From: Nodosilinea nodulosa PCC 7104
GTDB taxonomy: Bacteria; Cyanobacteriota; Cyanobacteriia; Phormidesmidales; Phormidesmidaceae
Direction of reading: 5' to 3'
Assembly (NCBI RefSeq): GCF_000309385.1
Contig: NZ_JH976537.1
Coordinates: 4,139,884 to 4,203,883 of the forward strand
Length of the DNA stretch: 64,000 nt
The notes beneath the pieces are model-generated. The model was not told the origin of the DNA, made no database searches, and saw only the letters and a program-made list of their open reading frames with translations. The position numbers and the translations under genes are program-made. Shown here piece by piece: positions 52,681 through 62,087 of the stretch (position 1 is its first letter; each line of letters begins with the position of its first letter).

Positions 52681-54939
52681 CTAGCGCACCACCTGGCGCA
52701 TGTAGTTGCCCCACACCGCCGCCGCCTGACCGCTGCTGCCCCGCGTTGAGGTGTTGTCATCGTTGCCCAACCAAACGCCCGTGGTGAGGTTGCGACCGGG
52801 CACAAAGCCCACAAACCACAGGTCGCGGTTGTCGTCGGTGGTGCCGGTTTTACCCGCTTCGCCCAGGCCCAAAAAAGCGCTGCGCCCGGTGCCCCCCTGC
52901 ACCACCCCTTGCAGCAGCCCGGTTAGCGTGGTGGCAATGCTGGGGTCGATCGCCTGGTGCTCCGAATCGCCCGCCTGGCCAAACTCGTAGATCACCCGGC
53001 AGGTGTTGATGTCGTTGGGGTCGGTGCAGTCGCTGCTGTCGAGCACCCGAGCGATGCCGTGGGGACGATTCCATATGCCGTTGTTGCCGACGGCGGCAAA
53101 GGCTCCCGTCATCTCCAGGGGGGTGACAACGCTTTCTCCCAGGGTGAGGCCGGGGGAGGCGACGAGCTTAGACTCAATGCCCAGGCGCTTGGCCAGGTTG
53201 ATGATGTTGCCCAGACCAACCTCTTTGGCAATGCGCAGGGCAACCACGTTTTCAGATCGAGCCATCCCGGCGTACATATCCAGCGGGGCCGACCCCGAGT
53301 GGCAGCCTGCAAACCGCTGCCCGTTCCAGTTCATGGGCTCGCAGGAGAACGACTGGCTGGGGGGAATCCCCTTTTCGAGGGCGGCCCCGTAGGTAAAGAG
53401 CTTAAAGGTAGAGCCGGGCTGACGCATGGCCTGGGAGGCGCGGTTGAACTGGCTGGTGGCAAAGTCTACGCCGCCCACGAGGGCGCGAATGGCCCCAGTG
53501 CTGGTGTCGAGGGTGACCACCGCCCCTTGGGAGTAGGCCAGGGCTGCCCCCTTGGTCGCCACATCCTGGCTGAGGGCCTCTTCGGCGGCTTTTTGGAGGT
53601 TGAGGTCCAGGTTGGTCTGCACGTAAAAATTGCCTTCGCGGGCCAGAGAGGTGCCCAATACCTCGTCTAACTCGGTGAAGACGTAGCTGTAGAAGTAGGG
53701 TGCGCGGGTGCTCTGGAGTTGGCGGGTGGCGTCGGGGCTGATCTCAATGCGCGATCGCCGCGCCCGCCGGGCTTCCTCCTGGCTGACCATGCCCAGGGCC
53801 ACCATGCGATCGAGCACGCGATCGCGGTAGGACACCGCCGCATCGTAGTTTTGCACCGGGTTAAAGGCGTTGGGGCCGGGCAAAATGCCCACCAGAGTTG
53901 CCGCCTCCGACAGGGTCAAATCGCGGGCGGGCTTGTCAAAGTAGAACTGGGCCGCATCCTCAAAGCCGTAGAGATTGTCACCCAGATACACCCGGTTCAG
54001 GTAGGTGAGCATCAGGTGGTTTTTGCTGTAGAAGGTCTCCAGCTTGAGCGCCGTAATCGCCTCGCGAATCTTGCGCCCGGCGGAGTCTTCGGTGCCCACG
54101 TACTCGCGGTAAACGCTGCGGGCCAGCTGCTGGGTAATGGTGCTGCCCCCCTGGCGAATGCCGCCGCCGCGCAGGTTGACCACCACCGCCCGCAAAATAC
54201 CGAGGGGGTCTACCCCCAGGTGCCAGTAGTAGCGCGTATCTTCGGAGGCCACCAGGGCCTGGGGCAGGTAGGGCGAGAAATCGCCCATGCGGCGCAGCTC
54301 TTGGTGCGACTGGGTCAGCTGCTCCCGCAGGGGAACCGTGGCGCCATCCTCTTCGCCGTAGACGACCACGGGACCCTGCACCGAGTCGGGCAGAGGCCGC
54401 ATGGGAATTTTGGGCCACTCTATGCCCACAATCCAGGTGCCCACCGCCAGCGACAGCCCGGTAAAGCCGTAGAGGGTGTAGCGGGCGGTTTTGACGTACC
54501 AGGGGGGCGGTTCGCTAAACCGCAGCGTTACGGCATCCTCCAGGTCTGGGGGGCCGAGGGTGTAGACATCGCCGTGGTTCATCACCGCCTGGGTAAGCCG
54601 CTTTTTGCCCCGATAAATGCCGTTGGTGGAGTTGCGATCCTTCATCACGAAGGGCTGGCTGGCGCGGTTGGTGTCGCGGGTCAGGGTGGCGTGAACCTGG
54701 CTGACGATGGGGCTGGGGGCCACAATGTCGCACTGGGAGCTGCTGCGCCCCATGATGTAGTGCTCGCCCAACAGCGGGTAGGTGGTGGCCCTACCGCTGA
54801 CGGTGACCTCTAGCTCGGCGGGGCGGGCACCGGGCTTTACGGCCAGCAAGCCAAAGTCGACCTTGGCTTGCACGGCCTGGAATGCCTGGGTGACCGTTTT
54901 GAGCAGAGTGCGGGGCTGGGAGGGATTTGGGGGCGACAT
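52681..54939 (-). CDS. FHA-domain class A penicillin-binding protein (PBP1A type)
   Basis: A 752-residue bifunctional peptidoglycan synthase with an unusual N-terminal FHA domain (about 50-145, YIMGRSSSQCDIV and RNSTNGIYRGKKRLTQ). A membrane helix (about 168-190) anchors it. The transglycosylase domain (about 215-400) has EDTRYYWHLGVDPLGI and GGSTITQQLAR. The transpeptidase domain (about 480-745) has the serine motif PGSTFKLF, SEN and KTGTT. FHA domains bind phosphothreonine, so a Ser/Thr kinase may recruit or control it. ATG at 54939 is the start. Confidence 0.93.
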   Translation of the reverse strand: MSPPNPSQPRTLLKTVTQAFQAVQAKVDFGLLAVKPGARPAELEVTVSGRATTYPLLGEHYIMGRSSSQCDIVAPSPIVSQVHATLTRDTNRASQPFVMKDRNSTNGIYRGKKRLTQAVMNHGDVYTLGPPDLEDAVTLRFSEPPPWYVKTARYTLYGFTGLSLAVGTWIVGIEWPKIPMRPLPDSVQGPVVVYGEEDGATVPLREQLTQSHQELRRMGDFSPYLPQALVASEDTRYYWHLGVDPLGILRAVVVNLRGGGIRQGGSTITQQLARSVYREYVGTEDSAGRKIREAITALKLETFYSKNHLMLTYLNRVYLGDNLYGFEDAAQFYFDKPARDLTLSEAATLVGILPGPNAFNPVQNYDAAVSYRDRVLDRMVALGMVSQEEARRARRSRIEISPDATRQLQSTRAPYFYSYVFTELDEVLGTSLAREGNFYVQTNLDLNLQKAAEEALSQDVATKGAALAYSQGAVVTLDTSTGAIRALVGGVDFATSQFNRASQAMRQPGSTFKLFTYGAALEKGIPPSQSFSCEPMNWNGQRFAGCHSGSAPLDMYAGMARSENVVALRIAKEVGLGNIINLAKRLGIESKLVASPGLTLGESVVTPLEMTGAFAAVGNNGIWNRPHGIARVLDSSDCTDPNDINTCRVIYEFGQAGDSEHQAIDPSIATTLTGLLQGVVQGGTGRSAFLGLGEAGKTGTTDDNRDLWFVGFVPGRNLTTGVWLGNDDNTSTRGSSGQAAAVWGNYMRQVVR

Positions 54940-55468
54940 GGCGAGTGGCAGTAAGCCCGACCTAAATACAGCCCTATTGTAGTCATAAGCTTTGCGATCG
55001 CTGTGGTCGATAGACCACTTTATAGAGATGGATAGGGTATTTTTGGCCGGGAAGATATCTGAAGATATCTATGGAGAGATGGGGGGCGGGGGAGATGGGG
55101 AGATGCGGGGGCGTTTGCTGTCAGAGCTATCTGGTGATTTGCTGGGATGCGCTGGCTCTTGGGGCGATCGCGCGCGACCTCAGCCACCTATGCCGGAGCT
55201 GGGGCGTGGTCGATATCTGTATCAATCAGATTTTTGGCTGGAATGGGGGTCGGCGATCGCATTAATGTTGCGCTGGGCTGGGTTGGCGGGCCGTGGATAG
55301 ATTCGGAATGTGGCAATAGGTGAACTTTCTAGAACCTGGTTAAGCAACCCTTTAAGGCTGGGTTAATCTGAGGTTAGACACAGCTGAGTCGCTTCAAATC
55401 ATGCTCGTGGGGCCTGCATTTTGTAGGCTTTTCTCTACATGCCATCGCCGTATGGCAAGGAGTTTATT
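54940..55468. other. Intergenic region before the EF-G-like gene
   Basis: No convincing gene. A 102-codon frame from 54992 is low-complexity and lacks support. GTGGTC-GATA-GACCAC (55003-55018) is a perfect 6-bp-arm palindrome, a possible operator. GAAGATATCT is repeated in tandem (55051-55060, 55061-55070), followed by G/A-rich low complexity. The EF-G-like gene has a good AAGGAG at 55457-55462. Confidence 0.45.
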
Positions 55469-57499
55469 ATGACCCGAAACGTCCTTTCAGGCCGGCGCAA
55501 TGTGGCGCTGGTCGGTGCCTATTCCAGCGGTAAGACCACACTATTAGAAAGCATTCTCTCGGTCACCGGATCGATCACCCGCAAGGGTAGCGTCGATGAG
55601 GGCAACACCCTCGGCGATAGCTCCCCAGAGGCCCGCGCCCGACATATGACCGTCGAACTAAATGCCGCCAGTACTGAGTACGGCGGCATTTGTTTTACGT
55701 TTGTAGACTGTCCGGGGTCCGTAGAGTTGCAGCAGGAAGCCAACCACGCCCTGATGGGAGTCGATGCGGCGATCGTGGTCTGCGAAGCCGACCCCAACAA
55801 GGTGCTCACCCTCTCGCCCCTGCTGCAATTCTTAGATACCTGGGAAATTCCCCACCTGATCTGGATCAACAAGCTCGATCGCGCCAACGGCACCTTTGCC
55901 GAGGTGCTGGCGGCCCTGCGCCAGGTGTCCTCGCGGCCAGTCATTCCCCAGCAGTACCCCATTCGCCAAAACCACGATCTGGTGGGCTTTATTGATCTCG
56001 TCAGCGAGCAGGCCTTCCACTATCACCCCGGTGCCCCCGCCGACCCGGTTCCTCTGCCCCCTTCGCTTCAGGTCGAGGAACAGATCGCCCGCACTGAGAT
56101 GCTCGAAACCCTGGCCGACTACGACGACCACCTGCTCGAAGAACTGCTCGAAGACATCGCCCCTCCAGAAGACGAAATCGTTCGCGACTTAAAAATGGAG
56201 CTGGGGGCCGATCTGATTGTGCCCGTGTTTATTGGCGTGGCCCTGGCCGACTATGGCGTGCGGCCCCTGCTCGATGCCCTGGTCAAAGAGGCTCCGGCGC
56301 CGGAGATCACCTGCGATCGCAGGGGCATTGCCTGCAACGACGCCACCCTGGCTCAGGTGCTCAAGACCTACTACACTCCCCAGGGCGGCAAGCTGTCGCT
56401 GGTGCGCGTGTGGTGCGGCGAGCTGAAGGATGGCGATAGCCTAAACGGCGATCGCATGGGCGGCCTCTACGACCTGATGGGCACCCAGCAGACCAGCCTC
56501 AGCCGGGCCGAGGCCGGGCGAATTGTCGCTGTGGCCCGACTGGAAGGGGCTCAAACCGGCGATACCCTCACGACCGACGGCAGCCTCGATACTCTGCTGC
56601 CCAAAGCCCCAGCAATCGACCCGGTCTACGCCCTGGCGATTACCCCCGCCAAGCGCAGCGACGAGGTCAAGCTCAGCGCCGCCCTCACCAAGCTGCTGGA
56701 AGAAGACCCCTCTCTATTTTGGGAGCAGCACGGCGACACCCACGAGGTGATTCTGTGGGGCCAGGGCGACGTGCACCTGAATTTGGCGATCGATCGCCTC
56801 AGCCGCAAGTACAACCTGCCCATGGCCACCCACCTACCCCAGGTGCCCTACAAAGAAACCATCCGCCAGGCCAAAGACTCAGTGCACGGGCGCTACAAGC
56901 ACCAGAGCGGCGGCCACGGCCAGTTTGGCGACGTGTACCTCTCGATTCAGCCGCTGCCCCGGGGAAATGGCTTTGCCTTCAGCGATACCATCGTCGGCGG
57001 CGTGGTGCCCAAGCAGTACATCCCCAGCGTTGAAACCGGGGTGCGCGAGTACCTCGACCATGGTCCCCTGGGCTTTCCGGTGGTGGATGTGGCGGTAACG
57101 CTCACCAACGGCTCGTACCACAACGTCGACAGCTCCGACAACGCCTTTAAGCAGGCGGCCCGCATTGCCATGCAGGAAGGGCTGGCCGCCTGCACTCCAA
57201 CCCTGCTAGAGCCGATCGACCGGGTCGATATTTCGGTGCCCAGCGTCTACACCTCCAACGTGCTGAAGCTGGTGAGCGGCAGGCGGGGGCAAATTCTGGG
57301 CTACGAGGGCAAAACCGACTGGCCCGGTTGGGATGTAGTCTCAGGGTATCTACCCCAGGCCGAAATGCAGACCATGATTCTGGAACTCAGGTCGCTGACC
57401 ATGGGTGTGGGCTTCTTTAAGTGGGTCTACGACCACCTCGACCCGGTGCCCGAAAAGCTCACCGAGCGGATTTTGGCGAGTACCGGAGGCGATCGCTAA
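55469..57499 (+). CDS. Elongation factor G-like GTPase
   Basis: A 676-residue translational GTPase of the EF-G-like type found in cyanobacteria beside the true FusA. The G domain is intact: G1 GAYSSGKTTLL, G3 DCPGS, G4 NKLD. Domain II (about 290-370), domains III-V (about 390-670) follow, with TNGSYHNVDSSDNAFKQAA (domain IV) and VPSVYTSNVLKLVSGRRG (domain V). FusA normally has a longer N-terminal G1 motif (AHIDAGKTT), so this is a paralogue whose specific job is unknown. ATG at 55469 has AAGGAG six bases ahead; the track start at 55439 is less likely. Confidence 0.88.
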   Translation: MTRNVLSGRRNVALVGAYSSGKTTLLESILSVTGSITRKGSVDEGNTLGDSSPEARARHMTVELNAASTEYGGICFTFVDCPGSVELQQEANHALMGVDAAIVVCEADPNKVLTLSPLLQFLDTWEIPHLIWINKLDRANGTFAEVLAALRQVSSRPVIPQQYPIRQNHDLVGFIDLVSEQAFHYHPGAPADPVPLPPSLQVEEQIARTEMLETLADYDDHLLEELLEDIAPPEDEIVRDLKMELGADLIVPVFIGVALADYGVRPLLDALVKEAPAPEITCDRRGIACNDATLAQVLKTYYTPQGGKLSLVRVWCGELKDGDSLNGDRMGGLYDLMGTQQTSLSRAEAGRIVAVARLEGAQTGDTLTTDGSLDTLLPKAPAIDPVYALAITPAKRSDEVKLSAALTKLLEEDPSLFWEQHGDTHEVILWGQGDVHLNLAIDRLSRKYNLPMATHLPQVPYKETIRQAKDSVHGRYKHQSGGHGQFGDVYLSIQPLPRGNGFAFSDTIVGGVVPKQYIPSVETGVREYLDHGPLGFPVVDVAVTLTNGSYHNVDSSDNAFKQAARIAMQEGLAACTPTLLEPIDRVDISVPSVYTSNVLKLVSGRRGQILGYEGKTDWPGWDVVSGYLPQAEMQTMILELRSLTMGVGFFKWVYDHLDPVPEKLTERILASTGGDR

Positions 57500-57517
57500 C
57501 CCCAGCCGCCGCCGATC

Positions 57518-57620
57518 TATAGCTGTAGCCAGTCTGGTTAAGACATGTCTCCTATGGGCGTTCAAGCGTTTGAACGTTCATGGAGTTTCTGGATGTCCTA
57601 GCCACGTGACTATTGCTATA
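57518..57620. repeat. 103-bp TATAGC element, copy B
   Basis: Starts TATAGCTGTAGCCAGTCT and ends CACGTGACTATTGCTATA. The outer ends pair as inverted repeats. The centre contains CGTTCAAGCGTTTGAACG, a palindrome, and TGGATGTCCTAG. It aligns with copy A (51711-51808) over its whole length and with copy C at 4.7-5.0 kb. Confidence 0.75.
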
Positions 57621-57627
57621 ACCCCCA

Positions 57628-57693
57628 ACAAACCGGGTTTCTTCGCCATAGGCCCAGAGCAATCTGGCCTGTCTGGCAAGAAATCCGGTTTGT
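57628..57693. repeat. Inverted repeat next to element B
   Basis: ACAAACCGGGTTTCTT (57628-57643) is complementary to 57678-57693 at 15 of 16 positions with a 34-base spacer. The AAACCGGGTTT type matches the palindrome used as the gap1 terminator. It may terminate the EF-G-like gene, but lacks a T-run. Confidence 0.55.
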
Positions 57694-57867
57694 TTAGGCC
57701 AAGTGTCCGCAGGGGAAAATGACGCAGCCCAGGTTCGGAGTAAAGTCTAGTGACCTTGACTGCCGGATCTGAAAATCCAGGAATCTTGTTGGCTATCCGG
57801 GGTTGGCAAAGTCCAATCTTCGCTAAACTTTGCCGACCCCGCCAGAGACTTCAAGTGAAATGTAGCG

Positions 57868-58014
57868 CTAGCTGCGCTGGCGTTTTTGCAGGGCGGCCAG
57901 CATTTGCTGCTTGACAGCTTCGGCCCAGGCTACAAAGTCTTCGCGGTTCTCTAGGGCATCGTGGGCCGTAGGCCGGTTAGCCGTGGAAGAGGTAGATGAT
58001 TTGAGGGTAGCCAT
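57868..58014 (-). CDS. Small hypothetical protein
   Basis: The 48-residue product begins MATLKSSTSSTANRPTAHDA and ends with an amphipathic helix (NREDFVAWAEAVKQQMLAAL). The ATG at 58014 is preferred to an upstream codon at 58053 because the longer form would read across a palindrome at 58033-58051. No clear ribosome-binding site is seen. The family is unknown; it could also be spurious. Confidence 0.45.
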   Translation of the reverse strand: MATLKSSTSSTANRPTAHDALENREDFVAWAEAVKQQMLAALQKRQRS

Positions 58015-58032
58015 AGGAGCGCAAAAAACGTT

Positions 58033-58051
58033 GTTATACCTTCGGTATAAC
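58033..58051. promoter_or_regulatory. Perfect palindrome upstream of the small gene
   Basis: GTTATACC-TTC-GGTATAAC has 8-base arms and a 3-base spacer. It lies 18 bases upstream of the start at 58014 on the minus strand, where an operator would sit. It could equally form an RNA hairpin in the leader. No repressor is identified. Confidence 0.4.
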
Positions 58052-58151
58052 AAAACCTAAGGCTGTCTAACCACCGCCCTATGCAACCTGTGCATGGATA
58101 TGGACGCAGGCTGCATAGGGTAGGGCAGCTGCCCTAAAATTTTCCGTCTTT

Positions 58152-58991
58152 CTAAAATTTGTCTGCTTCCATAAGGGCCATGGCCTTATTGGCAGCGTAG
58201 GTCTGTACGCGATCTTGGGCTACAGGGTAGCGCTCATCCTCAGGGGAAACTTCGGCCATCAAATCCGCCGCTCGCTGCCAGCGGACCGCCAGGTCAAGCC
58301 ATTCGGCAGCGGTGGAGGCCGATTTGCCATCCTCTACCGACTGCTGGGCAATGCGCACTGCCAGTACAAAAGGATCCTGTCCCACCGGAGAGGCGGGGGC
58401 TGGCTCGGGGGCTGGTTCGCCGGGCGCGTTGTTCTGTGGTCCCAGGCTCAGGTTAACTCCCAGCCAGTCCTTGGTTGCCCATCCGACCAAGAGCAGCAGC
58501 AGGGCCAGGCTCGCCCCGCCCACAAGTCCACGCCAAAAGGCGCTGCGGCTAGAGGCAGGTTTTTTCTTGTACACGTCGTCTAGAAAAGGATTGCGCTGAC
58601 GGGGGGAACGCAGATCTCGCCACAGCCGGGCCATGGGGTTTGGCTGCTTGAGCACAATTGGCTCGGACCACAGCAGGCTTTTGTCTGGATTGCGCTTAAT
58701 TTCGTCGAGCCACAGCAGCTGCTGCTCTTTTACAATGCGGCTGTTGATGTTGACCCGGCTAATACCCCGCGGGCTAATCGACTCCAGCAGACGGCGCACC
58801 TGCTCCACGACCGCATCCTTGGGTAGGGCGGTGGCGGTAGGGGCTTCTAGCAGCAGCTGCAAAATACCGCTATCTTGAATAGCGCGGGTCCGAATGCCGT
58901 CCTCGGCGAAATGCTCATTCAAAATTTGAATGATCGCAGCTACGCTGCCCTGACGGGCCTGGAGATCGATGTCATCGATGGTTGGATGCAT
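58152..58991 (-). CDS. Conserved cyanobacterial membrane protein, unknown function
   Basis: The 279-residue protein has a cytoplasmic N-terminal domain (about 1-140, with IIQILNEHFAEDGIRTRAIQDSGIL), one membrane helix (about 155-177, GLVGGASLALLLLLVGWAT), a Pro/Ala linker and a small C-terminal helical part (VRIAQQSVEDGKSASTAAEWLDLAVRW). The pattern looks like a widely conserved cyanobacterial family, but no biochemical role is known to me. Confidence 0.7.
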   Translation of the reverse strand: MHPTIDDIDLQARQGSVAAIIQILNEHFAEDGIRTRAIQDSGILQLLLEAPTATALPKDAVVEQVRRLLESISPRGISRVNINSRIVKEQQLLWLDEIKRNPDKSLLWSEPIVLKQPNPMARLWRDLRSPRQRNPFLDDVYKKKPASSRSAFWRGLVGGASLALLLLLVGWATKDWLGVNLSLGPQNNAPGEPAPEPAPASPVGQDPFVLAVRIAQQSVEDGKSASTAAEWLDLAVRWQRAADLMAEVSPEDERYPVAQDRVQTYAANKAMALMEADKF

Positions 58992-59150
58992 GGCTCAAAG
59001 CTACCGCACGCCACAGAAGTCCGCAGCATAGGGCAGTATAAACGGCTGATCCCGAAATTATATCAACCGTTGCCCAAGCCGGAACGTTCTGCGGGTGAGT
59101 TGGGATCAACCAATGCCCTGGTAATTGCCTCCAAGGGGTGAGCATTCAAC

Positions 59151-60209
59151 CTATAGCAAATGCTGAAAGCGGTCTTCGGCGCCCAGCTTTTTAACGGCAG
59201 CCTTAATATCCTGGGTGCGGTCTTTGCGCACGATCAGCGTGGCGTTGCCGTCGCGTACGATTACCACATCCTCCAGGCCAATGGTCACCACAACTTCGTC
59301 AGGATCGGCGGAGTAGACAATGCTGCCTGCGGTATCGAGAGCTACGTGGGTGGCCAGATCGACGTTGCGATCGCCGGGCTGCTTGAGCAGGCGCTCTACG
59401 GCGTTCCAGTCCCCCAGATCGTCCCAGCCAAAGGTGACGGGCATGACCTGGGCGCGATCGGTGTGCTCCATCACGGCATAGTCGATGCTGAGCTTCTCCA
59501 GGCTGGGATAGGCGTCTACCCCGTCAGCGATCAGCGCTTTCATCAGGTCGGGGGCGTGGGTTTTGAGTTCGGCAATCATGACCCCGGCGGGGAAGATGAA
59601 CATGCCGCTGTTCCAGCTAAACCGACCGCTGTCGATGAAGGTTTGAGCCGTGGGGGCGTCGGGTTTTTCGGTAAAGCGGCTGACGGTATAGGCGTTGAGA
59701 TTTCCGTGGGTGCCGGTTGCTTGGCCCTGCTCGATGTAGCCGTAGCCGGTGGCAGGGTAGGTGGGAGAAATGCCCAGGGTGGCGATCGCCCCCTCCCCCG
59801 CCAGCTCTGCGGCCGCCCTCAGGGTCTGGCAGAATGCCGCTTCGTCGGCAATCCAGTGGTCTGCCGGAAAGAAGCCCACCAGGGCATCGTCACCGTAGCG
59901 CTGGGCTACCTCCAGGGTTCCCCAGGCGACTGCTGGAGCCGTGTCGCGCCCCACGGGCTCAACCAGCAGGTTGGCCTCGGGCAGCTCGGGCAGCTGCTCG
60001 CGCACCCGGTCGGCCAGGTGGGCCGCGGTAATCACCCAAAGGTTTTCCCAGCCCTCGGCCAGGGGCAGCAGGCGGTCGGCGGTCGCCTGCAGCAGGCTGC
60101 GATCGCTGCCGTCCAGACACAAAAATTGTTTAGGGCGCGCCAGCCGACTCACTGGCCAAAACCGCTCGCCTTTGCCCCCGGCCAAAATAATAGGAATAAG
60201 TGCAGCCAT
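59151..60209 (-). CDS. manC: Mannose-1-phosphate guanylyltransferase
   Basis: ManC makes GDP-mannose from mannose-1-phosphate and GTP for polysaccharides and glycoproteins. The 352-residue protein has the nucleotidyltransferase start IILAGGKGERFWPVSR, PKQFLCLDG, the EPVGRDTAPAVA motif, FFPADHWI and FGWDDLGDWNAV. The isomerase domain of fused ManC/ManA enzymes is absent. Polysaccharide-related genes elsewhere in the window (HpsL-like and LCP genes) could share the pathway. Confidence 0.92.
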   Translation of the reverse strand: MAALIPIILAGGKGERFWPVSRLARPKQFLCLDGSDRSLLQATADRLLPLAEGWENLWVITAAHLADRVREQLPELPEANLLVEPVGRDTAPAVAWGTLEVAQRYGDDALVGFFPADHWIADEAAFCQTLRAAAELAGEGAIATLGISPTYPATGYGYIEQGQATGTHGNLNAYTVSRFTEKPDAPTAQTFIDSGRFSWNSGMFIFPAGVMIAELKTHAPDLMKALIADGVDAYPSLEKLSIDYAVMEHTDRAQVMPVTFGWDDLGDWNAVERLLKQPGDRNVDLATHVALDTAGSIVYSADPDEVVVTIGLEDVVIVRDGNATLIVRKDRTQDIKAAVKKLGAEDRFQHLL

Positions 60210-60608
60210 AGCAATTACATCTCTAGGATTTTAAAGACTTAGAAAGACTTAGTGACAACGCTCAAAAGACTGCGGACAGCACTGACTGAAGGCCACGGCT
60301 CTAGCCCAGAGCCATCCGCCCAGGATTTACTGGAATCAGATCCACCCGTCGATCCACCTGCATAAGTGGCTCAATCCTATCCCCTAGAAGGAGATATCAG
60401 GGCAAAATTCGCTTAATATTGATTAACATATCAACCTGCTGCGAAGATTGAGCAGCGCTTCTGGGTGAAATCCGGCTCTGTCCGCAGGGGCGGCTTTAAC
60501 TCAGCTTGGTGTTACTGGCCTCAGACCTAAAAACCGTGCTGAGGCTACGGTGGTGCGTCGCGACAGGGGATATGTTGGTAGGGCGTCGCAGCAGGTGAGC
60601 AGGTATCC
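60210..60608. other. Divergent promoter region between manC and the LCP gene
   Basis: About 400 bases without a gene. An AT-rich stretch (60407-60437, TTCGCTTAATATTGATTAAC) is a likely promoter zone. AAGGAGATAT at 60389 is not near a start codon. No hairpin with a T-run was seen. Confidence 0.35.
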
Positions 60609-62087
60609 ATGACAACCCCTTTACAGAACACCGGGCCTCAAGAAGGTAGCGTGACCGATCAGCCCGGTTCGTCTGAGCAGGCCGCTGAGCCGGTTACCTC
60701 GGTAAGTTATCCATCCCAAACCGGCTCCCAGACATCTGAGGCCGACTCGCCCTCCCCTACCGGCAGCATTGCTCCTCAGGCTAGAGCGGGGCGCCGCCTG
60801 CTCAAATCGCTGCTTTGGGGCGGGCTGTTTGTGGGCACGGCGGCAACCTCGGCGGTTCTAGGGGCCGCGATCGCCCTGACCATTCCGCTGCCGGGCTTTA
60901 TGGGGGGAAATGCCAATCGGGCCGCGAGTTTTGGCGATCTGTGGCAGGCGGGCTTTCGCTACCAAGTCACGCGGCCGGTCAACATTTTGGTGATGGGCAT
61001 TGACGTGGTGCCCAACGCTGAGCCCAACTCTAAGGCCGTTTTTTCCGGGCGAACCGACACCCTGCTGCTGGTCAGGGTCGATGCCGAAGCGGGCACCCTC
61101 AACGTCATGTCCATTCCCCGCGATACCCGAGTGCAAATACCGGGCTTTGGGATGGATAAAATCAACCAGGCCAATGTGCTCGGTGGGCCAGAACTGGTCG
61201 CCCAAACCCTCGGCTACAACCTGGGCAACATCCACGTTGACCGCTACGTGCGCATCAACACCGGTGCCTTTCGGGAAATGGTTGACCTGGTAGGCGGCAT
61301 TGAGGTCAATGTGCCCCGACGGATGGAATACACCGATCGCACCCAGGGCCTCTACATCGACCTCTACCCCGGCTGGCAGACCCTCAATGGCGATCAGGCG
61401 GAGCAGTTTGCCCGCTACCGCAAAGAAAGCGGCGATATTGGCCGGGTGCAGCGTCAGCAAATGCTGCTCAAGGCGCTGCGAGAGCGCTTGACCAATCCCA
61501 CCGTGATTCCCAAACTGCCCCAGGTTCTGCGGGTGCTGCAGCGCTACGTTGACACCAACCTCACCCTGGAGGAAATGCTAGCGATCGCCAACTTTGGCCT
61601 GCAAATTCAGCCTGATCAGCTGCAAATGGTCATGCTGCCCGGTCGATTTAGCACTCCCGCAGAGTTTCAGGCCAGCTACTGGCTGCCCAACTGGGACGCT
61701 TCGGCGCCCATTGTGCAAAACTTTTTTGAGACTGAGGGCGTAGGTATCTATGCCGACAACTCCAGGGGAAGCTACGTGGCCGATTTGGCCATTGCGGTGC
61801 AAAATGCCTCCGGTCAGCCCGACCAGGGGGCGGCGGTGGCCAGCTATCTGCGCGAAAACGGGTTTAAAAACGTCTACGTGGTCGATGACTGGTCTACCAC
61901 CGTGGCTCGCACCGAAGTGGTGGCCCAGCGGGGCGATATCGAAAGTGCCCACGTGATCGAATCGCTGTTGGGAGTCGGTCACGCGCTGTCTGAGTCAACG
62001 GGAGACCTCGGCTCTGACATTACAATTCGGGTGGGGCAAGACTGGGGCGAGCACGCCAGCCAGCCCTCAGAGGCTCCAACTCCGTAA
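60609..62087 (+). CDS. LytR-CpsA-Psr family protein
   Basis: LCP proteins attach polymers such as polysaccharides to peptidoglycan, using lipid-linked substrates. The 492-residue protein has a long Ser/Thr/Pro-rich cytoplasmic N-terminus (1-60), a membrane helix (about 68-93), an LCP domain (about 118-330) with LVMGIDVVP, SGRTDTLLLVRVDAE, VMSIPRDTRVQIPG and GGIEVNVPRRM, and a C-terminal LytR_C-type domain (about 390-465, VADLAIAVQNASGQPDQGA). The conserved arginines and aspartates of the LCP site are present. ATG at 60609 has a weak GAGCAG upstream. Confidence 0.93.
   Translation: MTTPLQNTGPQEGSVTDQPGSSEQAAEPVTSVSYPSQTGSQTSEADSPSPTGSIAPQARAGRRLLKSLLWGGLFVGTAATSAVLGAAIALTIPLPGFMGGNANRAASFGDLWQAGFRYQVTRPVNILVMGIDVVPNAEPNSKAVFSGRTDTLLLVRVDAEAGTLNVMSIPRDTRVQIPGFGMDKINQANVLGGPELVAQTLGYNLGNIHVDRYVRINTGAFREMVDLVGGIEVNVPRRMEYTDRTQGLYIDLYPGWQTLNGDQAEQFARYRKESGDIGRVQRQQMLLKALRERLTNPTVIPKLPQVLRVLQRYVDTNLTLEEMLAIANFGLQIQPDQLQMVMLPGRFSTPAEFQASYWLPNWDASAPIVQNFFETEGVGIYADNSRGSYVADLAIAVQNASGQPDQGAAVASYLRENGFKNVYVVDDWSTTVARTEVVAQRGDIESAHVIESLLGVGHALSESTGDLGSDITIRVGQDWGEHASQPSEAPTP

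Noticed and set aside
53719..54813. 364-codon open frame on the plus strand
   Set aside because: Antisense shadow of the FHA-PBP gene.
54992..55300. 102-codon frame between the PBP and EF-G-like genes
   Set aside because: Low-complexity G/A-rich DNA, no ribosome-binding site and no protein-like pattern.
59160..60242. 360-codon open frame on the plus strand
   Set aside because: Antisense shadow of manC with no recognisable motif.
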